Source of the DNA: Spirochaetales bacterium
Lineage (GTDB): Bacteria; Spirochaetota; Spirochaetia; ARS1246
Direction: 5' to 3'
Length of the DNA stretch: 11,704 nucleotides
Assembly (NCBI GenBank): GCA_018644745.1
Contig: JABGPX010000483.1
Location: 1-11,704, forward strand
This document shows, piece by piece, positions 1-6,020 of this stretch. The notes beneath the pieces are model-generated. The model was not told where the DNA came from. It saw only the letters and a list, made by a program, of their open reading frames with translations, and did not search any database. Position numbers and translations under genes: made by a program. The number at the start of each line of letters is the position of its first letter. The stretch's first letter is position 1.

Positions 1-1
1 T

Positions 2-667
2 CTAAGCATGCCTTTTACTATTTTTTGGATAGCCGGTATCAGCAACGCGATAAACTTCATAGACGGCATGGATGGATTATCAAGCGGCACATCGCTGATC
101 GCTGCGCTTACCTTCGGTATTGTCTTCAGTATTCTCGGGAACGCCACATCTGCAATGATATCATTTGCTCTTTTCGGCGCATTAGTTGGGTTTCTGTTCT
201 TCAATTGGCCACCGGCGAAAATTTTTATGGGTGACAGCGGTGCAATTTTTATAGGCTTTGCCTTAGGAGCACTTCCCTTTCTCGAGCAATCCGGGAGTTC
301 CTCTCTCCTTATTGTATGCCTGCTCATCAGCGTTGTTTTGTTTCCGGTTCTCGACACATTTGCGTCGATGATAAGACGCACACGCAGAAAAATTTCTGTA
401 ATTGTCCCGGACAAAGAGCACACTCACCACAAGCTCCTCGACTTTGGTATGAGTGAAATTAAGGCCTTAACAATCCTGTACTCATTGTCGGCAATTCCTT
501 GTGTATCAGTAATTATTTGGGCAGCAACGGGAAACGGCAATTTCTTTTGGCTTGTAGTTGCAACTTGGATAATAATGCTGATGTTTTTTATCATTCTTGA
601 TTTCAAATATCATGGGAAAGAACGTAGATTAGGCACCACTGCACCAAACGATCCGCAGGCCGAATAG
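2..667 (+). CDS. WecA/TagO-type undecaprenyl-phosphate sugar-1-phosphate transferase, 5' end missing
   Basis: This is the C-terminal part of a polytopic membrane enzyme of the polyprenyl-phosphate N-acetylhexosamine-1-phosphate transferase family, which moves a sugar-1-phosphate from a UDP-sugar onto undecaprenyl phosphate at the cytoplasmic membrane. The reading frame is open from base 2 to the left edge, so the ATG at 8 is an internal Met and roughly 130 N-terminal residues, including the family's DD motif, lie outside. Counting from that Met, visible family motifs are NAINFIDGMDG (13-23), FMGDSG (73-78), an arginine-rich cytoplasmic loop after PVLDT (about 113-129) and HTHH (138-141). The last two favour the WecA/TagO branch over MraY, which has a different HHHFE-type motif. 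Several hydrophobic helices are evident. The tail after about 200 is polar. Substrate sugar cannot be told; it could prime a surface polysaccharide. It converges on jag. Confidence 0.88.
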   Translation, partial: LSMPFTIFWIAGISNAINFIDGMDGLSSGTSLIAALTFGIVFSILGNATSAMISFALFGALVGFLFFNWPPAKIFMGDSGAIFIGFALGALPFLEQSGSSSLLIVCLLISVVLFPVLDTFASMIRRTRRKISVIVPDKEHTHHKLLDFGMSEIKALTILYSLSAIPCVSVIIWAATGNGNFFWLVVATWIIMLMFFIILDFKYHGKERRLGTTAPNDPQAE

Positions 668-704
668 CAAATAACCCATAGTTACCCAAGCGCGGACGCC
701 GCAA

Positions 705-724
705 TTATCCACAAGCCATCCACA
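705..724 (+). promoter_or_regulatory. DnaA-box doublet 1
   Basis: An exact consensus box TTATCCACA at 705-713 is followed by CCATCCACA at 716-724, two mismatches from consensus, in the same orientation and 11 bases (about one helical turn) downstream. Exact matches to this 9-mer are expected about 0.09 times by chance over both strands of this window with equal base use; four occur, two of them in this gap. Confidence 0.75.
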
Positions 725-876
725 ATTAAGCCCAAAAGCCATAAAATATTCCTGCGTTGATTCCCCGAGCGTAAAATAAAACTATTTAGTTAAAAATCTC
801 TAATAAGCCACTGTATGGGCAAAACAATATAACAAAACCTGTATTTTAGCCTTCAAGACCTCGGAATTTGGTGCCG

Positions 877-911
877 AAAAAAGCCCCTCGAAGTTCATTC
901 CGAGGGGCTTT
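877..911 (-). terminator. Rho-independent terminator of the rpmH-rnpA-yidC-jag unit
   Basis: Read on the minus strand, an 11-base perfect stem (AAAGCCCCTCG paired with CGAGGGGCTTT, 880-890 and 901-911) with a 10-base loop runs straight into six T residues (877-882). It lies 47 bases past the jag stop codon. On the plus strand the stem is followed by GTAGG rather than a T-tract, so it would be a weaker stop for the convergent transferase gene. Confidence 0.9.
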
Positions 912-925
912 GTAGGAATTCAATG

Positions 926-945
926 TTATCCACAAGTAATCCACA
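926..945 (+). promoter_or_regulatory. DnaA-box doublet 2
   Basis: An exact TTATCCACA at 926-934 is followed by TAATCCACA (one mismatch) at 937-945, same orientation and same 11-base spacing as doublet 1. The two doublets agree at 18 of 21 positions and start 221 bases apart. A GC-rich block (GGCGCCGG, 946-953) follows, but no clear DnaA-trio repeat comes after it; the sequence runs into the jag stop codon at 959-961. Confidence 0.78.
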
Positions 946-958
946 GGCGCCGGTGTAG

Positions 959-1672
959 CTAATTCCCGCGGTAAATAACCCGCACCTGCTTGTATAATCC
1001 ATCGCCTTCGCTCTTGGTGTCTATATCGTTCACCTCGTTAAGGGAAGTATGAATGAGCCTTCGCTCAAATGGATTCATCGGTTCAAGAAGACTAGAGTTC
1101 TTACTGCGCCGTACCTGGTCGGCAGTTTTAGCTGCCAGCCGAACGAGATTCTCTTCGCGGCGAAGCCGGTAGTTTTCAGCGTCGACCACGACCTTTGTGT
1201 TCGACGGAAGCCGGCCGGAATAGACATTTGCAATAAGCTGAAGAGCGTCGAGATTCTTACCTTTACGGCCAATCAGGATACCGGTGTTCCGAGACTCAAT
1301 TTCGAGTACCACTTTTCTATCTTCTTTTTTGGCCACGCTCACCATCGCGTCATAGCCCATCAGATTGATTACTTCAGTGAGAAACTTGATTGTCTTTAGG
1401 TCGTCGTCACTGGGCTGCAGCGGATGAGCATCGTCGCCCACATACGCACCTGCAACCGGCTCCAACCTGTTGAAGTTCGGTTCATCTTCTACCTCATCCG
1501 GCATATCCCGATCTTCGAGGTAAACCTTTATCTTAACGTTACCTTTGCGAAAAAGACCTTTCTTCTCTTCACCTACAATCTCAACATCAAACTCTTCTCG
1601 ATTTAAATTCAGCGCTTCAATTGCTTTGTCGATAGCTTCTTTTTCGCTGGCGCCTTCAAATTCGCGTACCAT
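959..1672 (-). CDS. khpB: KhpB/Jag RNA-binding protein (Jag-N, KH, R3H)
   Basis: A predicted cytoplasmic RNA-binding protein of 237 residues, of the Jag/KhpB (SpoIIIJ-associated) family. Domains in order: Jag-N (about 3-52, with the GLFRKG turn), an acidic linker (53-92), a KH domain (about 93-165) whose RNA-binding loop reads GRKG at 135-138, and an R3H domain (about 166-235) with the RxxxH residues R204 and H208. In other bacteria it pairs with KhpA and affects small RNAs, cell division and envelope growth; that role is family knowledge. I chose ATG at 1672: the Shine-Dalgarno GAGAGGAG (1680-1687) sits eight bases upstream of it, whereas the in-frame GTG at 1681 overlaps that site. It starts 24 bases after the yidC stop and ends at the terminator at 877-911, so it is the last gene of its unit. 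Confidence 0.93.
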   Translation of the reverse strand: MVREFEGASEKEAIDKAIEALNLNREEFDVEIVGEEKKGLFRKGNVKIKVYLEDRDMPDEVEDEPNFNRLEPVAGAYVGDDAHPLQPSDDDLKTIKFLTEVINLMGYDAMVSVAKKEDRKVVLEIESRNTGILIGRKGKNLDALQLIANVYSGRLPSNTKVVVDAENYRLRREENLVRLAAKTADQVRRSKNSSLLEPMNPFERRLIHTSLNEVNDIDTKSEGDGLYKQVRVIYRGN

Positions 1673-1696
1673 ATTATTCACTCCTCTCGGATCGTA

Positions 1697-3496
1697 TTAC
1701 TTTCGTTTTTTACTAGGGCCGCTCTTCTTATCGTCATCAGGCTTTTCCTTGGCCTTATGGGTCTTCCTATATGAACTGATACCCTTCTGTTGAATGGCGG
1801 TAAAAACATTAGTAAGCGTCCAGTAGAGCAGAAGACCTGAAGGGGCGCTGTACAGAATAAAGAAGAAGAAAATAGGCATCATGTACTGCATCATCTTCAT
1901 ATTCTTCGATGTGCTGGTTTGAGGAGTCTGCATCAGCTTACTCGAAATCAGCTGAGTTCCGACATAAAGAATCGGGAGTAGACGCAAATCGTTCCAGCCT
2001 AGAAGAGGAAGCGTAAAGGCGCCGAAATTGAGAATCGAATCCGGCTCCGAAAGATCGGTAATCCACCAGAAGAAAGGCGCGCCGCGAAGCGCGAAATGCT
2101 TCGATAATACGCCGTAGAAAGCAATAAATATCGGCATCTGGATGACTATCGGCAGACATCCTCCCAAAGGATTGACCTTTTCTCGTTTGTAGAGAGCGGC
2201 CATTTCCTGGTTCATCTGCTGAGGTTTGTCTTTGTATTTTGCCTTGAGCTCGGTAATTTTCGGATTGAGGGCCTGCATCTTCGCGGTGGACTCAAAGCTT
2301 TTTTTGGTGATCGGAAAAAAGATGAGCTTTATGAAGATGGACAGAATGATAATCGACACGCCATAGTTAGGAATAACCTTGTAAAAAAGATCTAAAAAGA
2401 ACTTGAGAATCGATTCCAGCCATCCCAGCAGAGCGCTGGAGTCCACAGCAGCGTCAAGATTGAGCCCGCTGGCACCAAAGGCATTTTCGGAAGCGTCATT
2501 AAAAGAAACCAGTTCCTTTTTCAGCTTTGGTCCGGCATAGACTAAATATGTGTCCTCGATAACAGAGCTCTTTATCGGCGGTCTTGAGAGATACATAAAC
2601 GAGGAGTTTGGAATACCGTCGATAATCGGCTCTTTGTAGGTGAGGGTGTAATTACCCGCAGGGGCAACAAGAAGCGCGAAGTATTTGCCTGCGATACCGG
2701 CCCATACAAAGCGGTTGTTTATAAATATCTCGCCATTTTTAGTCCGGTTGGTCTTTCGTTTGTCCTCGTAAGTGTAGTAATAACGGTACTCACCTCTTCC
2801 ACCAAGGCTTTCGAATTCAGGTCCGATCTGCGGTCCAAATCCGAGATTATAGGCAATTCCGTTAAAGTCCAGATTGGGAAAAGCATTTACACTGTTCTCG
2901 ATTGTAACGACGAGCTGAAACATATAGATTCCAGGCTCGAAGGTATATCGTTTTATCAGGGTAAAAGGATACGCTTTTCCGTCTGCAGCCGGCGGAGCGA
3001 TAAAATCTCTCCGGAACTCAATGCCGTACTCGCCGCGGCGGCTGTATTCAAATATATCATTTACCGGCGCCGCTCCGGGTCCGCCAAAGTTTACAAAGAA
3101 GGCGTTCTGGTCGGACTCTCCTTTGAACACCATGTCGATCGGCTCATCGCCGTCGAAATGCTCTTTTAGAAGAAGCGAGACAAGCTCGCCTCCCTTGTTG
3201 GTGAACTTGGCGACCAAAAGATCGGTTTCAATCGTTATGTTTCTTTCACGCTCATCGGTCTCGCCCGCGGCAGCGACTGCCTGGAGCATGACCTCCGGTT
3301 GCGTGTCTTCAGCAGTTTGCGGACTCGTATCCTCGGCTACCGGTACCGTACCCGGGTCGGCGGTTACACCTTCGGCAGGCACGGCATTAGCCGGCACGAT
3401 GTCCTCGGGCGGCGGTGAAACCAGGCTTTGGATCATAAAGCCTACCGAAATCACCACTACCGACAGTACAACTGCGAGCAGCGTTCTTTTATCCAT
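1697..3496 (-). CDS. yidC: Membrane protein insertase YidC (Oxa1 family)
   Basis: The 599-residue product inserts proteins into the cytoplasmic membrane, alone or with SecYEG. Residues 5-27 form the N-terminal membrane anchor; 28-70 are a Pro/Ala/Glu/Val-rich linker; about 85-345 are the large periplasmic domain typical of Gram-negative YidC; about 355-575 are the conserved insertase core, including TKKSFESTAKM, EKVNPLGGCLPIVIQMPIF (about 438-456) and the later helices. The tail from about 576 is strongly basic, as in forms that touch the ribosome. The hydrophilic-groove position that is Arg366 in E. coli aligns with Lys390 here (codon at 2327-2329). The start ATG has the Shine-Dalgarno AGGGAG at 3502-3507, five bases upstream. 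It follows rnpA by 123 bases without the small yidD gene often found there. Confidence 0.97.
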   Translation of the reverse strand: MDKRTLLAVVLSVVVISVGFMIQSLVSPPPEDIVPANAVPAEGVTADPGTVPVAEDTSPQTAEDTQPEVMLQAVAAAGETDERERNITIETDLLVAKFTNKGGELVSLLLKEHFDGDEPIDMVFKGESDQNAFFVNFGGPGAAPVNDIFEYSRRGEYGIEFRRDFIAPPAADGKAYPFTLIKRYTFEPGIYMFQLVVTIENSVNAFPNLDFNGIAYNLGFGPQIGPEFESLGGRGEYRYYYTYEDKRKTNRTKNGEIFINNRFVWAGIAGKYFALLVAPAGNYTLTYKEPIIDGIPNSSFMYLSRPPIKSSVIEDTYLVYAGPKLKKELVSFNDASENAFGASGLNLDAAVDSSALLGWLESILKFFLDLFYKVIPNYGVSIIILSIFIKLIFFPITKKSFESTAKMQALNPKITELKAKYKDKPQQMNQEMAALYKREKVNPLGGCLPIVIQMPIFIAFYGVLSKHFALRGAPFFWWITDLSEPDSILNFGAFTLPLLGWNDLRLLPILYVGTQLISSKLMQTPQTSTSKNMKMMQYMMPIFFFFILYSAPSGLLLYWTLTNVFTAIQQKGISSYRKTHKAKEKPDDDKKSGPSKKRK

Positions 3497-3511
3497 GGGA
3501 ACTCCCTGTTG

Positions 3512-3545
3512 GGCAGCTTCGAACTGAAATTCTCTTTCAGCTGCC
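3512..3545 (-). promoter_or_regulatory. Inverted repeat next to the yidC ribosome-binding site
   Basis: In the yidC leader, GGCAG pairs with CTGCC, and CTGAAA pairs with TTTCAG around a GAGAA loop, giving a two-part stem with a seven-base bulge (an alternative is a 7-bp GGCAGCT/AGCTGCC outer stem). It ends four bases before the Shine-Dalgarno at 3502-3507. No T-tract follows on the minus strand, so it is not a standard terminator. A role in translation or mRNA stability of yidC is inference. Confidence 0.4.
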
Positions 3546-3619
3546 TTTTATGTGCCTGTACATAAAGAAGGCCGATGACGAGGGGAAACGTTAACTAAAA
3601 ATTATGAACGGTTATGAAA

Positions 3620-3961
3620 TCAGGAGAGGAGTCCGGCCCTTCTCAAAAGGCCTTGAAACTCCTCGTTACGGTCTTTGTAGGTGTCTTTTTGAGGATAGAT
3701 AACCAGGACAACATCGAAACCGCTTTTCACACAGTTTTTCGTAGTTCTGAAGAGCTCACGACAAATTCTCTTTGCTCTGTTCCGCTCTACAGCTGTTCCG
3801 TATTTTCTGACAGGACATACCGCAAAGCGGCTAAATCCTAACCCGTTTTCTTTATAGACCAGACGGGCGCCGGAGCTGCTCTTTCTCTTACCGACAGTAA
3901 AGACACTGTCAAAGTCTGACTTTCGCTTGAGCCGCTCCTCTCTAGTAAGGTTTCTTCTCAT
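3620..3961 (-). CDS. rnpA: Ribonuclease P protein component
   Basis: The 113-residue basic protein is the protein subunit of RNase P, which trims the 5' leaders of pre-tRNAs with the catalytic RNA. It begins with the usual [17 protein letters not shown] segment and carries the family signature with the RNR motif at 60-62 (followed by AKR). Length fits the family. I chose ATG at 3961, which makes it overlap the end of rpmH by 20 bases. The frame stays open upstream to a GTG at 4021, which would add 20 residues (133 total) wholly inside rpmH; those residues do not look like RnpA, and no clear Shine-Dalgarno supports either start, so translation may be coupled to rpmH. It lies upstream of yidC in the standard order. 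Confidence 0.92.
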   Translation of the reverse strand: MRRNLTREERLKRKSDFDSVFTVGKRKSSSGARLVYKENGLGFSRFAVCPVRKYGTAVERNRAKRICRELFRTTKNCVKSGFDVVLVIYPQKDTYKDRNEEFQGLLRRAGLLS

Positions 3962-4097
3962 CTGCGACGGATAGCTTTTTTCGGCCTTTTTGTCTCCGTC
4001 GTTTAAGGACAAGCCGCCCACCTTTGGTCTTCATCCGCGCGCGAAAGCCGAATCTTCTGTTCCGCTTGACTCTGCTGGGTTGATAGGTCCTTTTCAT
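3942..4097 (-). CDS. rpmH: Large ribosomal subunit protein bL34
   Basis: A 51-residue, very basic protein beginning [20 protein letters not shown], the invariant start of bL34, followed by [22 protein letters not shown]. It is a small protein of the large ribosomal subunit. The usual bL34 has 44-47 residues; here a short tail (SVADEKKPY) extends it, and the coding sequence for this tail overlaps the rnpA start. The Shine-Dalgarno AAGGAG (4103-4108) stands five bases before the ATG. A promoter at 4188-4217 precedes it, making it the probable first gene of the rpmH-rnpA-yidC-jag unit. Confidence 0.97.
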   Translation of the reverse strand: MKRTYQPSRVKRNRRFGFRARMKTKGGRLVLKRRRQKGRKKLSVADEKKPY

Positions 4098-4187
4098 AGG
4101 ATCTCCTTATATACAAGCACAATATTATCAAATTAAAGCCGCCTCCGAGACGCAATTAGCTATTCCGGAAAGGTGACAGGAACCGGA

Positions 4188-4217
4188 AGTATACTGATTC
4201 CGCCGCTCCCGTGTCAA
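4188..4217 (-). promoter_or_regulatory. Sigma-70-type promoter of rpmH
   Basis: On the minus strand an exact -35 TTGACA (4212-4217) is followed, after 18 bases, by TATACT (4188-4193), one base off the consensus -10. The predicted start near 4181 would give a leader of about 84 bases before the rpmH ATG. This is the best promoter match I noticed in the window, fitting a highly expressed ribosomal gene. Confidence 0.75.
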
Positions 4218-4228
4218 GCGCGGCTGAA

Positions 4229-4244
4229 TACGGAAAAATCCGTA
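4229..4244. repeat. Perfect 16-base inverted repeat upstream of the rpmH promoter
   Basis: TACGGA and TCCGTA flank an AAAA centre, and the repeat ends 11 bases upstream of the -35 at 4212-4217. It could be an operator or a stem in readthrough RNA from the upstream genes. It has no T-tract on the minus strand, so terminator function is doubtful. Confidence 0.4.
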
Positions 4245-4412
4245 AAGTCTTTCCCTGAAAGGATTTTGCAGTGTCTCGAATCCTGTGGAATCATCCTTTG
4301 ATAGTGTCATTGTGAGAACTTGAGCACTTAACAGCACCATATAGAGGGCCCCAAAACTCGCCCTGCCGATTTCCACTGGATTCGGGCCGCTAAGAGGAAA
4401 AATCCATTCCAG

Positions 4413-6020
4413 TTAGAGCTCAAATGTTACTCGGGCATGAAACTCCAAATCCGATCTTTTTTCTCCCGCAAGGTGATTTGGATTGTCCGTATAAGTCCAA
4501 TTTATGCCGCCTGCGACACTCAAAAAGCCAACCGGAGTCCAGCTGGCATCTGTCTCCACTATCCACATTTTTATTGGCACACCTGAAGGCGGCGCATCGC
4601 CGGGCGCAGGATCCCAAACGGCACCGATGCTCTTTTCTCCCTTTAGCAGGCGGGTTATGTCGAGACCGGCTTTGAATCGGCCGGGAAGGCGGTAGCTTGC
4701 ATTTCCATTCAAGACAATGACATCCGACCCATATTCATAACCCAAAGGCTTCGATATGTATTCTGTACGGTCGGTTACCAGCGACCAGTATCTTCGAACA
4801 TTGTAGAAATATGGAGCTCCGCGGCGATTGTAGAGCCACGGACTCGTCTGTGCCCATTCTATAGCCCCGTTTAGATAACCGCCCCCGATAGGATAAACCC
4901 CGGTCGCCCCGGCCAAAAAACCGTAAACAGGGGGGCCGCCCCCGCCTCCACGGTCTACCTCATACTTTACGGCAAATTCGTCTATCACCATCTGTCCATA
5001 TACAGTCACATATTTCCATGGATTTACCGACAGCTCGAAAGTGATTAGGGAATTCAGGCTTTCCGGCGCCATGCGGTTATGAAATATCATGAGAAAATTC
5101 AAATCTCGCAATATTTCAGGCGGCCGGTTGCCGATTGTGACCGCTTCGCTGAGCGCAAAACTGATCCGATCAAAAAACCGCAATTCAAACCGATGGCCGA
5201 GAAATCCGCTATAGCCGATATCTGTACCGTCCGGAAGGAACCTGTCCATTACCGCGTACACACTAGTCATTTTGAAGGATTCTGAAATGAAGCTTAAATT
5301 TACAAAATCATAAAAATCGCTGTAATCAGAAAGCATAAAATTACCGGTAATTCCATTACCCCAAGAAAGCGCGTCCCGCCCAAAGAGAAGAGACCACCAC
5401 TCCCCTCCGGCAGCAAGAACCGCCTGGAATGGGAAATAGAGATCCAGCCGGACATTCGGATCGTCAACAAGAATGTTGAGATAGTTATTCGCCACATCCG
5501 GCGTAGAGAGGCTAGTAACCGACCGGTATTCTTCTTTGCCGACAAGCTCAGTGGTCATATAAAGATTCCGGCCGTACCAAAGCTCGAAGGGAATATTGAG
5601 AAAGGGGCTGCGCTCCTCATAGCCGTGAATCCACTCGTAGCTCTCCGGTGTTGATTCAGTAGAATCGCTGAGGTTCTGATGGAAAAACCCTTCAACGGTG
5701 ATTGAAGGATCGGAGCGAAATGCAAAGTTTTCCTCCTCAAACCAAGGCCTCTCAACCGTGAGTTTATCAAAGAGATATGTCAAAATGTCTCGCCCGGTTG
5801 GCGAAAGGGAGGCCGGATCAATTCTGCCGGCGGCACTCCTCATTTCCGCGGCGGTCCATGGCCGGGCATTATTGGGAGGAACTTTGCCGGCTTCCGTGTA
5901 AACGCTATCAATATATGAGTATAGTTCCGAATCCACCGGGATTATTGTTCGGTCGTTTATGCCATATGCGGCGGTAGTAAAAAGCAACAGTGCTAACCCG
6001 AGAAACAATTTTCTTTTCAT
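4413..6020 (-). CDS. Wzi-like outer-membrane beta-barrel protein (capsule-assembly Wzi family)
   Basis: A 535-residue secreted protein with a signal peptide (1-20, hydrophobic core LFLGLALLLF, likely cut after AAYG). The N-terminal part (PVDSELYSYID, then RPWTAAEM, about 28-60) and the later GRDALSWGNG (214-223), GHRFELR (275-281), YGQMVIDEF (341-349) and a KPLGYEYGSD segment (about 424-433) resemble the Wzi capsule-assembly family, whose founding member in E. coli is an outer-membrane barrel that helps anchor group 1 capsule. The product ends in FEL, a beta-barrel-like terminus. It contains a glycine run (about 358-362) encoded by G/C homopolymers, probably a loop. Its ATG overlaps the stop of the preceding gene by four bases (ATGA, 6017-6020), suggesting coupled translation. 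The family call rests on motif memory; capsule function in this organism is inference, and no other capsule genes are visible except possibly the transferase at 2-667. Confidence 0.65.
   Translation of the reverse strand: MKRKLFLGLALLLFTTAAYGINDRTIIPVDSELYSYIDSVYTEAGKVPPNNARPWTAAEMRSAAGRIDPASLSPTGRDILTYLFDKLTVERPWFEEENFAFRSDPSITVEGFFHQNLSDSTESTPESYEWIHGYEERSPFLNIPFELWYGRNLYMTTELVGKEEYRSVTSLSTPDVANNYLNILVDDPNVRLDLYFPFQAVLAAGGEWWSLLFGRDALSWGNGITGNFMLSDYSDFYDFVNLSFISESFKMTSVYAVMDRFLPDGTDIGYSGFLGHRFELRFFDRISFALSEAVTIGNRPPEILRDLNFLMIFHNRMAPESLNSLITFELSVNPWKYVTVYGQMVIDEFAVKYEVDRGGGGGPPVYGFLAGATGVYPIGGGYLNGAIEWAQTSPWLYNRRGAPYFYNVRRYWSLVTDRTEYISKPLGYEYGSDVIVLNGNASYRLPGRFKAGLDITRLLKGEKSIGAVWDPAPGDAPPSGVPIKMWIVETDASWTPVGFLSVAGGINWTYTDNPNHLAGEKRSDLEFHARVTFEL

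Larger units (their letters stand above)
668..958. other. Convergent intergenic region with DnaA-box doublets and AT-rich core
   Basis: This 291-base gap lies between the 3' ends of two convergent genes and holds no plausible ORF. It contains two exact TTATCCACA boxes (705-713 and 926-934), each followed 11 bases later by a degenerate box (716-724 and 937-945). Between them is an AT-rich stretch; 781-840 has only 17 G or C in 60. A small AT palindrome (AACTA-TT-TAGTT, 780-791) lies in that stretch. A rho-independent terminator occupies 877-911. As no gene starts here, promoter control by DnaA is unlikely. Origin-like, DnaA-titrating or replication-regulating roles are all possible; which one applies is inference. 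Confidence 0.6.
4098..4412. other. Non-coding gap before rpmH
   Basis: This 315-base gap separates the barrel-gene pair from rpmH. It contains the rpmH promoter (4188-4217), a leader of about 85 bases, and a perfect 16-base inverted repeat (4229-4244). An open frame of 82 codons on the minus strand (4128-4376) has no ribosome-binding site or recognisable protein character and is not called. No convincing rho-independent terminator for the upstream barrel genes was found: the short inverted repeats (for example 4249-4261) lack a following T-tract on the minus strand. Confidence 0.55.

Noticed and set aside
1049..1399. 116-codon plus-strand frame opposite jag
   Set aside because: It is a shadow of the KH/R3H coding sequence, without its own ribosome-binding site or family motifs.
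3021..3527. 168-codon plus-strand frame antisense to yidC
   Set aside because: It lies opposite the well-supported YidC periplasmic domain and linker; its Ser/Thr-rich composition is what the reverse of an Ala/Glu/Val-rich linker gives.
4249..4261. CTTTC-CCT-GAAAG inverted repeat as terminator of the barrel-gene pair
   Set aside because: The stem is short and AT-containing, and no T run follows on the minus strand.
4128..4376. 82-codon open frame on the minus strand before rpmH
   Set aside because: No Shine-Dalgarno, no recognisable protein character, and it runs over the rpmH promoter and the palindrome at 4229-4244.
4559..4567. One-mismatch DnaA-box matches inside genes (4559-4567, 8636-8644, 11210-11218)
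   Set aside because: Single isolated one-mismatch sites are expected by chance in a window of this size (about 2.4 for 27 one-mismatch variants on both strands).
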